Shown: in pieces, positions 21,225-33,017 of the stretch
Layout of the letters: every line of letters begins with the position of its first letter
How positions within the stretch are numbered: the stretch's first letter is position 1
NCBI GenBank assembly: GCA_016124535.1
Contig: WGNK01000023.1
Coordinates: 18,281 to 82,280 of the forward strand
Reading direction: 5' to 3'
Length of the DNA stretch: 64,000 bases
From: Azospirillum sp.
GTDB taxonomy: Bacteria > Pseudomonadota > Alphaproteobacteria > Azospirillales > Azospirillaceae
Program-made: the position numbers and the translations under genes
Notes under the pieces: generated by a model
Seen by the model: only the letters and a program-made list of their open reading frames with translations
Told to the model about the DNA's origin: nothing
Databases searched by the model: none

Positions 21225-21963
21225 TCCCGGGCGTGAGCGGGCTCTGCTGCGGACGCTGTGGCTGGTCTGGGCGGCGCTCTGCTGTTTGTTGCCGATGGCG
21301 GCGGTCGACCCGGCCCTGTCGCAGCTGCTGCGCGGGGCCGACGACCAGATCATCGAGGTGTTTCGCCGGATCACCGTGCTCGGCGAGGCGCGCTGGTATC
21401 TGGTACCGCTCGGGGTGGCGGCGCCGCTGCTGCTGCTGGCGGGGCGGCGGCTCGGCGACCGCCGCGCCGCAGCGCGCTGCACACGGCTGGCCTGGGCGCT
21501 GATCTTCGTTTTCGCCGTGGTGGCTGTGGCCGGGCTGGCGACCGATCTGATCAAACCGCTGGTCGGCCGAGCCCGACCCAAGCTGCTCGACCAGCAGGGC
21601 TTCTACGGCTTCCTGCCGTTGACCTTCCGGACCGATTTCCGCTCGTTTCCCTCCGGCCACGCCACCACCGCGATGGCCTTGGCGGCGGCCCTGGGCTGTC
21701 TGCTGCCGCGCTGGCGGGTGGTTCTGCTGGCCTTGGGCGGTGCGCTCGCGTTGACCCGGGTCGCGGTCAACGCCCATTTCCTGGGCGACGTGATCGGCGG
21801 CGCCACCGTTGCCGCCTTCACCACGCTGCTGGTGCGCGACTGGTTTGCCGGCCGCGGCCTGGTGTTCGGGCCGCAGGCAGGGGAAAAAATGGCGCGGCTC
21901 GGTCCCCCGGTCCACAGCAATGACCGCGGGCCGGTGGACGTCTCAGGCGCCGACGAGCCGTGA
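21217..21963 (+). CDS. PAP2-family membrane phosphatase
   Basis: A 248-residue membrane phosphatase with about six hydrophobic segments and the three PAP2 motifs: KPLVGRARPK, FPSGHATTAMA and RVAVNAHFLGDVIGG (His nucleophile and charge-relay residues present). Likely substrates are lipid A phosphates (LpxE/LpxF type) or undecaprenyl diphosphate. A GTG at 21217 with a G-rich upstream sequence overlaps the end of the previous gene by eight bases. It ends the four-gene envelope module and overlaps the convergent hydrolase gene by 21 bases. Confidence 0.85.
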   Translation: MVDPGRERALLRTLWLVWAALCCLLPMAAVDPALSQLLRGADDQIIEVFRRITVLGEARWYLVPLGVAAPLLLLAGRRLGDRRAAARCTRLAWALIFVFAVVAVAGLATDLIKPLVGRARPKLLDQQGFYGFLPLTFRTDFRSFPSGHATTAMALAAALGCLLPRWRVVLLALGGALALTRVAVNAHFLGDVIGGATVAAFTTLLVRDWFAGRGLVFGPQAGEKMARLGPPVHSNDRGPVDVSGADEP

Positions 21964-22716
21964 CCGGATAAATCCGGCCATCGCGGCCAGTACCGTATCG
22001 GTTCGTTCGCGGTGGGGGACGTGGCCGCAGCCGGGCAGCAACAGCGTCTCGGCCCCGCCGCTGACCCGAGCGGCGATGGCATCGACCTGCACCGGGGTGC
22101 CGTATTGGTCGGCAACTCCCTGGATCACCAGGGTTGGACAGGCGATCCCCGGCAGCACGTCCTCGATGTTCCAGTCGCGAAAGCCGGGCTCCAGCCAGGT
22201 CTCGTGCCAGGCTCGGAACACGCGGTCGGGGTCGGGGTGGTGACGCGCCAGGTGGCGGCGCAGGCGGCCGTCGGGCCAGGCGGCGACGGCGTCGCGGATG
22301 CCGGCCAGGGTGATCTCCTCGACCAGGACATGGGGCGCTTCGAGGACAATGCCGCGGCAGCGCCGTCTCGCGGCGCCGGCATGGATCAGGGCGATCGAGG
22401 CGCCGTCGCTATGGCCGATCAGGATCGGCTCGGTGATGCCGATGCGATCGAGCAGCCGGGGTAGCACTTCCAGGGCCTCGACCTGCAGGTAGTCGGGACC
22501 GCGCCGGCGCGACGGCGTCTCCGACTTGCCGTAGCCGGGGCGGGAATAGACCAGGCCCGGCATGCCCAGTGCCGCGGTCAGGCGATCGGGAAAATCGTGC
22601 CATTGACCGGCCGACCCCAGTCCTTCATGGAGGAAGATCAGCGTCGGGGAGTCGCTTTCGGGGCCGGGCAGGCGGCGACACTCGATCGCCGTGCCGGCGA
22701 CGATGAGCCCGGGCAT
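21943..22716 (-). CDS. Alpha/beta-fold hydrolase
   Basis: A 257-residue hydrolase. LIFLHEGLGSAGQW is the oxyanion-hole strand/turn, GHSDGASIAL the nucleophile elbow, VIQGVADQYG holds the likely acid, and PGCGHVPHRE the catalytic His. The ATG at 22716 is five bases after the ROK kinase stop, so the two are co-transcribed; longer starts would extend into that gene. No signal peptide. Substrate unknown: the HEGLGS variant is common in small-molecule esterases and C-C hydrolases. Confidence 0.85.
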   Translation of the reverse strand: MPGLIVAGTAIECRRLPGPESDSPTLIFLHEGLGSAGQWHDFPDRLTAALGMPGLVYSRPGYGKSETPSRRRGPDYLQVEALEVLPRLLDRIGITEPILIGHSDGASIALIHAGAARRRCRGIVLEAPHVLVEEITLAGIRDAVAAWPDGRLRRHLARHHPDPDRVFRAWHETWLEPGFRDWNIEDVLPGIACPTLVIQGVADQYGTPVQVDAIAARVSGGAETLLLPGCGHVPHRERTDTVLAAMAGFIRSRLVGA

Positions 22717-22721
22717 GGCAA

Positions 22722-23648
22722 TCAATCCTGCCCGTCGCCCGGTCGCCACAACCAGGCGGCGCCGCGCACGCCGCTGGAATCGCCGTATCGGGCCGGTCGG
22801 ACCGGCGTGACGACGGCATCGGAAAAGCACCAGCGTTGCAGCATTTCGGGCAGGCCCTCACACAGTCCGGGCAACCTGGACAGGCCGCCGCCGAGCACGA
22901 TCACATCGGGATCGAGAAGATTGACCACGGTGGCGAGGCCGCGCGCAACCCGGTCGCGATGGCGGACGAGGGTCGCAAGGCACGCCGGGTCACCGGCCAG
23001 CGCCTGTGCCGCGATCGCCTCCGGACTGCTCTCGTGGCCGGTGGCGCGGCGATGGTCGGCCGCAAGACCGGGGCCTGAGATGAAAGTTTCCAGGCAGCCG
23101 GAGCGGCCGCAATAGCAGGTCGGGCCGGGGCGTTCGTCGCCGCCGGGGGCGGGCAGGGGCCAGGGCAGCGGATTATGGCCCCACTCGCCGGCAACCGCGT
23201 TGGCGCCGCCGAGCGGCTTGCCGTCGACCACGATGCCGGCGCCGCAGCCGGTCCCCAGAATGGCGGCGAACACCACACCGGCACCCGCCCCGGCCCCGTC
23301 GGTCGCCTCCGAGACGGCCAGGCAATTGGCATCGTTCTGGAGGCGCACCGCCCGGCCGAGGGCCGCTTCGAGGTCGCGGTCGAGGGCATGACCGATCAAC
23401 CACGTCGAATTGGCGTTCTTGACCAGCCCGGTTCGCGGCGATACCACGCCCGGAATGCCGACCCCGACCGTGCCCCGGCCACAGATCTCGGCTTCAAGCC
23501 GCGCGACCAGGGCCGCGATTGCCGCAACCGTGCCGGGGTAGTCGTGACGCGGCGTCGGCACCCGAAGCCGGGCGCAGTCCCGCCCGTCCTGGTCGAGTAC
23601 CACGCCTTCGATCTTCGTGCCGCCGAGGTCGATGCCGATGCGAAACAT
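22722..23648 (-). CDS. ROK-family sugar kinase (fructokinase/N-acetylhexosamine kinase type)
   Basis: A 308-residue ATP-dependent hexose kinase. The phosphate-binding loop IGIDLGGTKIEGVVLD is at the N-terminus; the sugar-binding region has GEWGHNP, and the ROK zinc motif is CYCGRSGCLETFISGPG. The ATG at 23648 is chosen (TTG six bases upstream is possible). Mak-type fructokinase and NagK are the closest kinds; which one is not decidable by eye. Co-transcribed with the downstream hydrolase. Confidence 0.88.
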   Translation of the reverse strand: MFRIGIDLGGTKIEGVVLDQDGRDCARLRVPTPRHDYPGTVAAIAALVARLEAEICGRGTVGVGIPGVVSPRTGLVKNANSTWLIGHALDRDLEAALGRAVRLQNDANCLAVSEATDGAGAGAGVVFAAILGTGCGAGIVVDGKPLGGANAVAGEWGHNPLPWPLPAPGGDERPGPTCYCGRSGCLETFISGPGLAADHRRATGHESSPEAIAAQALAGDPACLATLVRHRDRVARGLATVVNLLDPDVIVLGGGLSRLPGLCEGLPEMLQRWCFSDAVVTPVRPARYGDSSGVRGAAWLWRPGDGQD

Positions 23649-23855
23649 GGCCAAGATATGCCGCGCGGATCCGGCCCGGGCAAGCCTTCGCTGCGCGATC
23701 TCGGCACCGTGCGGTACCGGCCACGGCCGGGAGGTCCGACCGCATGACCCGGTTATCTTGGGAACGACGTGCCCGATCGGGCACAGCGCTCAAGAAATGG
23801 GCGGGCCGCTCGGTTTTTTTCTTGACTGGACTTGCTGAAATCTGCGGTTCTGCGT

Positions 23856-23901
23856 CAACAAGCGACGCGGCGATGCCGCAACAAGCGACGCGGCGATGCC
23901 G
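23856..23901. repeat. 23-bp perfect tandem duplication in an intergenic region
   Basis: Two identical 23-base copies (23856-23878 and 23879-23901; each begins CAACAAGCGACGCGG) lie in the 346-base gap 23649-23994 between the divergent ROK kinase and the secreted protein. A T-run is nearby at 23814-23820. I see no gene in the gap. Confidence 0.85.
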
Positions 23902-23994
23902 AAGTTTGCCGTTTTTTGAAACCGAATATGCCGACGCGGGGGCTCCATGCCGTTCTTCGATATTGTGCCGCGGGGAGGCCGCTCGGCGCCTCGC

Positions 23995-24579
23995 ATGATC
24001 AAGAGTCTGCTGATCGCGACCGCGCTCGCCGGGCTGATCGGCGCGGCTCCGGCGATCGCCGCGCAGGACTGCTTTTCCAAGGCCGAATTCGAGGCCGATC
24101 AGGCGCTGCGGGTCCATACCGAACTGATGGTCATCGGGCTGAAGTGCCACAAGACCTATCACGACCAGGATCCGTTCGGTCACTACGCCGAATTCACCCA
24201 CGCCAATGCCGGACCGTTGCGCCAATGGGAGCGGACCATGGTCGGTCACTTCCAGAAGGTCGGCGGCGGCAATGCGACCAAACGGTTCGACACCTATCGG
24301 ACCGAACTGGCCAATGAAACCAGCCAGCGCAGCCTGATGATCCCGGCCGCGGATTATTGCGCGACCCAGATCCAACGGCTGTTGGAGGTCACCAGCCTGA
24401 AATCCGCCGACTTCAAGCGGATGATCAACGACGTGAAGGGCGAGCCGGTGTCGACCCGGCCGATGTGCGGCAAGGCGACTCAGGTGGCCGCCGTGCCGAC
24501 CCGCGTCGAGACGATGCGCGCACCGCTGGCGCATCCGTCGCCGACCCATAAGCCGGCCCACAAAGCGCCGACCAAATAG
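23995..24579 (+). CDS. Exported protein of unknown function
   Basis: A 194-residue protein with a clear Sec signal peptide (MIKSLLIATALAGLIGAAPAIA, cleaved near AIA-A). The mature part begins QDCFSKAEFEADQALRVHTE and contains four Cys (including GLKCHKTY, YCATQ and MCGK), which may form disulfides; there is no CxxCH haem site. The C-terminal ~35 residues are basic and Pro/His/Lys-rich. An in-frame ATG at 23947 would put 16 residues before the signal peptide and is less likely. The family is not recognised. Confidence 0.75.
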   Translation: MIKSLLIATALAGLIGAAPAIAAQDCFSKAEFEADQALRVHTELMVIGLKCHKTYHDQDPFGHYAEFTHANAGPLRQWERTMVGHFQKVGGGNATKRFDTYRTELANETSQRSLMIPAADYCATQIQRLLEVTSLKSADFKRMINDVKGEPVSTRPMCGKATQVAAVPTRVETMRAPLAHPSPTHKPAHKAPTK

Positions 24580-24710
24580 CCGGATACGACGTCTTTGCCG
24601 GTTCGGACTGTGACGGGCGCCTGCATGGCGCCCGTTCCATGTCGGCATGGGTGATCGGCGCGCAGCTGATTTATACCCCGCGTCGTCAAACCCGAAATGG
24701 ATACCCCTGG

Positions 24711-25466
24711 ATGCAGCCAACCGGCGAAACCGCAGCCCGTTCCTGGACGGCCGCGGTGCGGCTTGGTGTCCTCGAATCCCTGGGCATGCCGACCGTGATG
24801 CTGGCGGCCAGCTTCCTTGGCTTCGGTTCGCTGGTCCGGGGCAGCGGCGCCTCGCTCTGGGCCGGGCTGGCCTCGACCGCGTCGACCTGGGCGCTGCCCG
24901 GCCAGATCGTCCAGTTCGAACTGTATGGTGCCGGCGCCTCGCTGCTCGCGGTCGGCCTGGCGGTGTGGCTGACCAATGCCCGGCTGCTGCCGATGGTGGT
25001 GACGTTGGCGCCATTGATTCGGGACGACCGGATGCCGCGCTGGCGCTATTACGCGGTGGCGCATCTGATCGCGCTGACCGGCTGGGTGATCGCGATGAAG
25101 CGGGGGCCGGAACTGCCCCGGTCCGAGCGTTTGCCCTATTTTCTCGGCTTCACCGGCAGCCTGTTCGCGGTCAGCCTGGTTGCCACCGCGATCGGTTTTG
25201 AACTGGCCGGGACGCTGCCGAAGCCGGTGACCACCGGGCTGATGTTCCTCAATCCGGTCTATTTCATGCTGATGTTCATGGATGTCCGCCACCGGTCCTG
25301 GGTTCTGGCCCTGGCGGTCGGCGCGGTACTGGGGCCGCTGCTGCACCGGGTCGATGCTGATTGGGGGCTGCTGGTCACCGGGGTGCTCGGGGGTAGCCTG
25401 GCCTTTGCCGGTGACCGCTGGTGGCGCCGCTGGCGTGGCGGGGCGGCCGGCCGGATCCGGTCATGA
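24711..25466 (+). CDS. azlC: AzlC family branched-chain amino acid exporter, large subunit
   Basis: A 251-residue inner-membrane protein with seven or eight hydrophobic segments; typical family stretches are LGVLESLGMPTVMLAASFLG, STWALPGQIVQFELY and WLTNARLLPMVVTLAP. AzlC with AzlD forms an exporter (YgaZH/BrnFE type) for branched-chain amino acids or analogues. The ATG at 24711 follows a gap of 131 bases from the previous gene; a longer GTG/ATG start at 24639 is less likely. It overlaps azlD by four bases. Confidence 0.85.
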   Translation: MQPTGETAARSWTAAVRLGVLESLGMPTVMLAASFLGFGSLVRGSGASLWAGLASTASTWALPGQIVQFELYGAGASLLAVGLAVWLTNARLLPMVVTLAPLIRDDRMPRWRYYAVAHLIALTGWVIAMKRGPELPRSERLPYFLGFTGSLFAVSLVATAIGFELAGTLPKPVTTGLMFLNPVYFMLMFMDVRHRSWVLALAVGAVLGPLLHRVDADWGLLVTGVLGGSLAFAGDRWWRRWRGGAAGRIRS

Positions 25467-25801
25467 CCGACTCCTTGCTGTGGCTGACGGTGCTGGTCGG
25501 CGCGCTGACGACTTATTTCTGGCGCGCGCTCGGAGTCGCGCTGTCGGGCCGCATGGATCCCGCCGGCGCCCTGTTCGAATGGGTCGGCTGTGTTGCCTAT
25601 GCCCTGCTGGCGGGACTGGTCGCCCGGATGATTCTGTTGCCGATCGGCGTCTTGCAAGCGACCCCGCTGTCCCACCGCATCATCGCATCCGCCGTAGCCT
25701 GCGCGGTGTTTTTTTTGACCCGGCGGAGCGTGCTGTTAGGAGTCGGCGCCGGGGTCGGCACCTTGATCCTGTTGGCCGCGGGCGTTCTGCCATTCGTCTG
25801 A
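25463..25801 (+). CDS. azlD: AzlD family branched-chain amino acid exporter, small subunit
   Basis: A 112-residue membrane protein with about four hydrophobic segments and the family sequence VGALTTYFWRALGVALSGRMDP (Tyr/Phe-Trp-Arg near the first loop). Starts at the ATG of an ATGA overlap with azlC, so both subunits are made together. Lies 294 bases upstream of the livH importer genes; that gap has a 10-bp perfect palindrome CACTGCAGTG at 25953-25962 and no gene. Confidence 0.85.
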   Translation: MTDSLLWLTVLVGALTTYFWRALGVALSGRMDPAGALFEWVGCVAYALLAGLVARMILLPIGVLQATPLSHRIIASAVACAVFFLTRRSVLLGVGAGVGTLILLAAGVLPFV

Positions 25802-26095
25802 GCACAGTGCCGGTCCTTGCGCCAAAACGGCGAGAGCGGCGCGACGTCGCGGTGGAAAAGGCATTGCTCTCTTGCCCTTGGCCGATGGCGTGGGATAAGA
25901 GATCTACTTCGAAGCATTTGCAGCGCTGGCCGGTGCGTTTCGGGTCGGCTGGCACTGCAGTGACGTTGTCTCTTTCCGTCTCGGTGTGCCGCCCTTGCCC
26001 GATTGGATTCCCGCCTTCGTCTCTGGTGTGCCGCTGTGGTCGCCGCGGGTGGGACCGGTCGATCAGCCGCCGCCCCGCAGACCAGGGCAAATCTG

Positions 26096-27013
26096 ATGGA
26101 ATATTTCCTCCAGCAGTTGATCAACGGCCTAACCCTGGGTGCCATCTATGGTTTGATCGCGATCGGCTACACCATGGTTTACGGCATTATCGGCATGATA
26201 AATTTCGCCCATGGCGAAATTTACATGATCGGTGCGTTCATCGCGGTGATTACCTTTGTCATTCTTGGCATGTTTGGCATCACCTGGGTGCCGATCGCGG
26301 TTCTGATCGTCTTGGCGATGTCGATGATCTTCACCAGCGCCTATGGCTGGGCGATCGAACGCATCGCCTACCGGCCGCTGCGGCATTCGCCCCGGCTGGC
26401 GCCGCTGATCTCGGCGATCGGCATGTCGATCTTCTTGCAGAATTACGTCCAGCTGCTCCAGGGCGCGCGCAACCGCCCGATCCCGCCGGTGATCCAGGGC
26501 GGCTTCTCGGTGATGGAGCGCGCCGACGGCTTCAACGTCAGCCTGAGCTACCTGCAGATCATCATCATGGTGCTGACCGTGGTGCTGATGTTCGGCTTTA
26601 CCCGGCTGATCAACCACACCGAGTTGGGCCGGGCTCAGCGTGCCTGCGAGCAGGACAAGACCATGGCCGGGCTGTTGGGGGTCGATGTCGATCGCACGAT
26701 TTCCCTGACCTTCGTGGTCGGTGCTGCCCTGGCCGGGGTCGCCGGCGTCATGGTGACCATGTATTACGGCGTGATCGATTTCTATATCGGCTTCCTGGCC
26801 GGCATCAAAGCCTTCACCGCGGCGGTGCTGGGCGGCATTGGCTCGCTGCCCGGCGCGATGATGGGCGGCATCCTGATCGGCCTCATCGAGTCGTTCTGGT
26901 CGGCCTATTTCACCATCGAATACAAGGACGTGGCGACCTTCTCGATTCTGGTCCTGGTCCTCATCTTCCGACCCTCGGGCTTGCTCGGGCGGCCGGAAAT
27001 CGAGAAGGTGTGA
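26096..27013 (+). CDS. livH: Branched-chain amino acid ABC transporter permease LivH
   Basis: A 305-residue inner-membrane permease of the HAAT (LIV-I) importer family. Typical segments include [36 protein letters not shown], the cytoplasmic ABC-contact region [20 protein letters not shown] and [13 protein letters not shown]. The ATG at 26096 is preferred, with CAGGGCA upstream; an upstream start at 26003 adds residues with no conservation. livM follows after four bases. Confidence 0.93.
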   Translation: MEYFLQQLINGLTLGAIYGLIAIGYTMVYGIIGMINFAHGEIYMIGAFIAVITFVILGMFGITWVPIAVLIVLAMSMIFTSAYGWAIERIAYRPLRHSPRLAPLISAIGMSIFLQNYVQLLQGARNRPIPPVIQGGFSVMERADGFNVSLSYLQIIIMVLTVVLMFGFTRLINHTELGRAQRACEQDKTMAGLLGVDVDRTISLTFVVGAALAGVAGVMVTMYYGVIDFYIGFLAGIKAFTAAVLGGIGSLPGAMMGGILIGLIESFWSAYFTIEYKDVATFSILVLVLIFRPSGLLGRPEIEKV

Positions 27014-27017
27014 AGCC

Positions 27018-28498
<1,481 letters not shown>

Positions 28499-28502
<4 letters not shown>

Positions 28503-29359
28503 CTGTCCCGCCCAAGCCCACCCCCTTGCTCGAGGTCGAGCATCTGACCATGCGTTTCGGCGGCCTGATCGCGGTCAGCGAGGTCTCGTTCACCGCGATG
28601 GACCGCGAGATCACCGCGATCATCGGACCCAACGGCGCCGGCAAGACCACGGTGTTCAACTGCCTGACCGGGTTCTACACGCCGACCGTCGGTCGGCTGA
28701 CCATGCACCGGAAGCCACCGAAGACGCCGTTGTATCTGGAGCGTCTGGAGGCTTATCGGATCGCGCACAAGGCGCGGGTCGCCCGGACCTTCCAGAATAT
28801 CCGCTTGTTCTCCGGCATGAGCGTGCTGGAAAATATGATCGTTGCCCAGCACAACAAGCTGATGCGGGCCTCGGGATTTTCGCTGGCCGGCTTGTTCGGG
28901 CTGCCGGTCTATCGCCGGGCGGAGCGGGCGGCGGTGGACCTCGCGCGCTATTGGCTTGACCGGGTCAACCTGATTGATGTGGCCGACTGGCAGGCCGGCA
29001 ATCTGCCTTATGGCGCCCAGCGTCGGTTGGAAATTGCCCGCGCGATGTGCACCGAGCCGGCGCTGCTCTGCCTCGACGAGCCGGCGGCCGGCCTCAATCC
29101 CAGGGAGTCGGCGGAACTCAGCGATCTGCTCACCTTCATCCGCGACGAGCATAAGATCGGCGTCCTGCTGATCGAGCACGACATGAGCGTGGTCATGACC
29201 ATTTCCGACCACGTCGTGGTGCTCGAATACGGCCGCAAGATTTCCGACGGCACACCGGCCGAGGTGCGGGTCGATCCGGCGGTGATCCGCGCCTATCTGG
29301 GCGAGGAGGAAGAAGAGACACCGCCCGAGGCGGTCCAGCGGCTGGCGGGGGGCGCCTGA
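28499..29359 (+). CDS. livG: Branched-chain amino acid ABC transporter ATPase LivG
   Basis: A 286-residue cytoplasmic ATPase. Walker A is GPNGAGKTT, the Q-loop region has [10 protein letters not shown], the signature motif reads [13 protein letters not shown] (YGAQR in place of canonical SGGQ, usual for LivG), Walker B is [13 protein letters not shown], and the switch His is in [10 protein letters not shown]. The ATG forms an ATGA overlap with livM. Confidence 0.95.
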
Positions 29360-29360
29360 A

Positions 29361-30071
29361 ATGCTGAAGGTTTCCGGCGTTCATACCTATTACGGTGCGA
29401 TCGAGGCCCTGAAGGGCGTCGATCTGGAGGTCGTGCAGGGGGAAATCGTCACCCTGATCGGCGCCAATGGGGCGGGCAAATCGACCCTGTTGATGACGAT
29501 TTGCGGCAACCCGCGCGCGCGTTTCGGCCATGTCAGCTTCGAGGGTGAGGACATTACCCAACTGCCGACCTTCGAGATCATCCGCCGCGGCATCGCCCAA
29601 TCGCCCGAGGGGCGGCGGATTTTTGCGCGCATGACCGTGGTCGAAAATCTCCAGCTGGGCGGCCTGACCGCACCCAAGGAACGCTATGCCGACAACCTGG
29701 AACAGGTGTTCACCCTGTTTCCGCGGTTGAAGGAACGGCGCGAACAGCGTGGCGGCACGCTTTCGGGCGGCGAGCAGCAGATGCTGTCGATCGGCCGCGC
29801 CTTGATGAGCCAGCCGCGTCTGCTGCTGCTCGACGAGCCGTCGCTCGGGCTGGCGCCGATGATCGTCAAACAGATTTTCAATGTCGTTCGTGAAATCAAC
29901 CGCAGCCAGGGCGTGACCGTGTTCATGGTCGAACAAAATGCCCATCACGCCCTGCGCCTGGCCCACCGCGGCTATGTCCTGGTCAACGGCGCGATTGCCC
30001 TCAGCGGCACCGGCGCCGAACTGCTGGCCAACGAGGAGGTCCGCGCCGCCTATCTGGAGGGCGGCCATTGA
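29361..30071 (+). CDS. livF: Branched-chain amino acid ABC transporter ATPase LivF
   Basis: A 236-residue ATPase, partner of LivG. Walker A is GANGAGKST, the LSGGEQQM signature is canonical, Walker B is LLLLDEPSLGLAP, and the H-loop is MVEQNAHHALR (His displaced after the usual Gln, as in LivF). The ATG follows the livG stop by one base. Confidence 0.95.
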   Translation: MLKVSGVHTYYGAIEALKGVDLEVVQGEIVTLIGANGAGKSTLLMTICGNPRARFGHVSFEGEDITQLPTFEIIRRGIAQSPEGRRIFARMTVVENLQLGGLTAPKERYADNLEQVFTLFPRLKERREQRGGTLSGGEQQMLSIGRALMSQPRLLLLDEPSLGLAPMIVKQIFNVVREINRSQGVTVFMVEQNAHHALRLAHRGYVLVNGAIALSGTGAELLANEEVRAAYLEGGH

Positions 30072-30157
30072 GCGACGTCCAGGCGTCGGGTCCGGTCGCG
30101 GCGGCGGCTGGCGCGGCAGGGTTGGGCGGTCCAGTGCAGGAATCGAGGTAAACAGAG

Positions 30158-30511
30158 ATGGAACAACTGTTCGGGGTCTCGCTGCCGGTGTTTATCGGCC
30201 TGACGCTGGTGGTTTTTGGCGGATGCGCCTTTATGTCCGGACAGGCCTTGGCCAAGGGCTGGCGGCCGGTCTACCTGGTGTTCGTCTATGGCGCCCTGCT
30301 GGGATTGGGCGACCGCTTTTTGGCCTTTGCGCTCTTTCACGACAAGTTGCTGACGCTGTCGGGCTATCTGCTCAATACCGTGGTGCTGTGCGGCATCTGC
30401 TACCTGTCGTTCCGGCTGACCCAGGCGCGGCGCATGGTCACCCAATACCCCTGGCTCTATGTGCGAAACGGTCCGTTCGGATGGCGCCAGCGGCCGATCC
30501 CGCTGGCCTGA
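30158..30511 (+). CDS. Small membrane protein of the liv operon (DUF6867-like)
   Basis: A 117-residue protein with three or four hydrophobic segments (LPVFIGLTLVVFGGCAFMSG; VYLVFVYGALLGLGDRFLAF; GYLLNTVVLCGICYLSFRL) and a short cytoplasmic tail ending in NGPFGWRQ. I recall similar proteins beside liv genes in alphaproteobacteria, catalogued as DUF6867, but cannot verify this here. It lies 86 bases after livF and before the binding-protein genes, so it may be an accessory of the importer. Function unknown. Confidence 0.7.
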   Translation: MEQLFGVSLPVFIGLTLVVFGGCAFMSGQALAKGWRPVYLVFVYGALLGLGDRFLAFALFHDKLLTLSGYLLNTVVLCGICYLSFRLTQARRMVTQYPWLYVRNGPFGWRQRPIPLA

Positions 30512-30700
30512 CCGATGAGGGTCGCAGATGCGGCGGCGGGCGCGGCCGAACCATGGTGGCGTGCGCGGAGTGCGCCCATATGACGGAAATCTTGATTCTT
30601 GGCGGTGCCCACCCTTGGGTATCGCAGCCAGAGACTCTTGGGGAACGGCTCCCCGGGGGGAGTGCGTGATGGGACATCAAAATAAGGGGGAAATCGTAAG

Positions 30701-31813
<1,113 letters not shown>

Positions 31814-31836
31814 GGCTTTGGCCGCAAGCAACCAAG

Positions 31837-31875
31837 AGGGGCTCCGGCGGTTGGCCGCCGGGGCTCCTTTTTTTG
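31837..31875 (+). terminator. Rho-independent terminator between the two binding-protein genes
   Basis: A long GC-rich stem (core CCGGCGG/CCGCCGG extended outward with a few G-T pairs, about 31837-31867) is followed by a run of seven to eight T. It lies 24 bases after the first binding-protein stop, and the next gene's ribosome-binding site GGAGGAG starts right after the T-run, so copy 2 depends on read-through or on a promoter inside copy 1. Confidence 0.9.
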
Positions 31876-31892
31876 TCGGAGGAGACCGAGAC

Positions 31893-33017
31893 ATGATTGG
31901 GCTGCGGACCGTCGCGATCGGCGTGGGGATGCTGGTCGCGGCCATCCCTGCGGGGTGGGGAACCGCAATCGCCGCCGAACCGGTGACGATTGCAATGGCG
32001 GGGCCGCTGAGCGGCCAGAATGCCGCAATGGGTGAGCAGCAGCGCCGGGGCGTCGAACTTGCGGCGGCGGATCTCAACGCGGCCGGCGGGCTGCTCGGGC
32101 GCCAGGTGACGGTGATCGCCGGCGATGACGCCTGCGAGCCCAAACAGGCGGTGGCGCTGGCCAACCGCTACGCCGGCGCCGGAGTCGGCGTGGTGATCGG
32201 GCATTTCTGTTCGAGTTCCTCGATCCCGGCCAGCCGCGTCTACCACGAAGAGAACATCATCCAGATCACCCCGGCCTCGACCAATCCGGCGCTGACCGAG
32301 CAGGGCTTCTCCAATGTCTTCCGGGTGTGCGGCCGCGACGATCAGCAGGGCGCGGTGGCCGGTGCCTTCCTGGCGGACCGCTTCCACGATCGCGCCATCG
32401 CGATCATCCATGACAAGACCGCCTACGGCACCGGCCTGGCCGCCGAGACGCGGGCGGCCCTGGCCAGATCCGGCGTCGTGCCCAAGCTCGACGAGGCCTA
32501 TGTCGGCGGCGAAAAGGACTATTCCGCGCTGGTTGCCCGGCTGAAGCATGCCGCGGTCGAGGTGGTCTATATCGGCGGCTACTACACCGAAGCCGGCCTG
32601 ATCGTCCGCCAGATGCGCGACCAGGGCCTGACCAGCCTGGTGGTGTCGGGTGACGGCCTGATCTCCAACGAGTATTGGGCGATCACCGGCCCGGCCGGGG
32701 AGGGCACGCTGATGACCTTCAACCCGGACCCGCGCAAACGCCCGGACGCCCAGGGCCTGGTTGCGCGGTTCCGGGAAGCCGGCTTCGAACCGGAGGGCTA
32801 TACCCTCTACTCCTACGCCGCGGTGCAGGTCTATGCCGAGGCAGTGCGCCGTGCCGGCTCGCTGCGGCCCGATGCCGTGGCCGGCGCGATCCACGGCGGA
32901 ACCTTCGACACCGTGGTCGGCCCGCTGGGCTTTGACGCCAGAGGCGATATCACGACGCCGGCCTATGTCTGGTTCGAATGGCACGACGGCCAGTATCGCG
33001 AGCTTGACCGGCCCTGA
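31893..33017 (+). CDS. Branched-chain amino acid ABC transporter substrate-binding protein, copy 2
   Basis: A 374-residue paralogue of the preceding protein, aligned along its whole length: GHFCSSSSIPASRVY, ITPASTNPALTEQGFSNVFR, RVCGRDDQQGAVAG, IHDKTAYGTGLAAETR, EYWAITGPAGEGTLMTF. A Sec signal peptide ends near AIAA-EP. Differences cluster in surface Lys/Arg content (Arg-rich here, Lys-rich in copy 1) and in some ligand-cleft neighbours, so a shifted specificity is possible. GGAGGAGACC precedes the ATG at 31893; a terminator lies between the copies. Confidence 0.93.
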   Translation: MIGLRTVAIGVGMLVAAIPAGWGTAIAAEPVTIAMAGPLSGQNAAMGEQQRRGVELAAADLNAAGGLLGRQVTVIAGDDACEPKQAVALANRYAGAGVGVVIGHFCSSSSIPASRVYHEENIIQITPASTNPALTEQGFSNVFRVCGRDDQQGAVAGAFLADRFHDRAIAIIHDKTAYGTGLAAETRAALARSGVVPKLDEAYVGGEKDYSALVARLKHAAVEVVYIGGYYTEAGLIVRQMRDQGLTSLVVSGDGLISNEYWAITGPAGEGTLMTFNPDPRKRPDAQGLVARFREAGFEPEGYTLYSYAAVQVYAEAVRRAGSLRPDAVAGAIHGGTFDTVVGPLGFDARGDITTPAYVWFEWHDGQYRELDRP

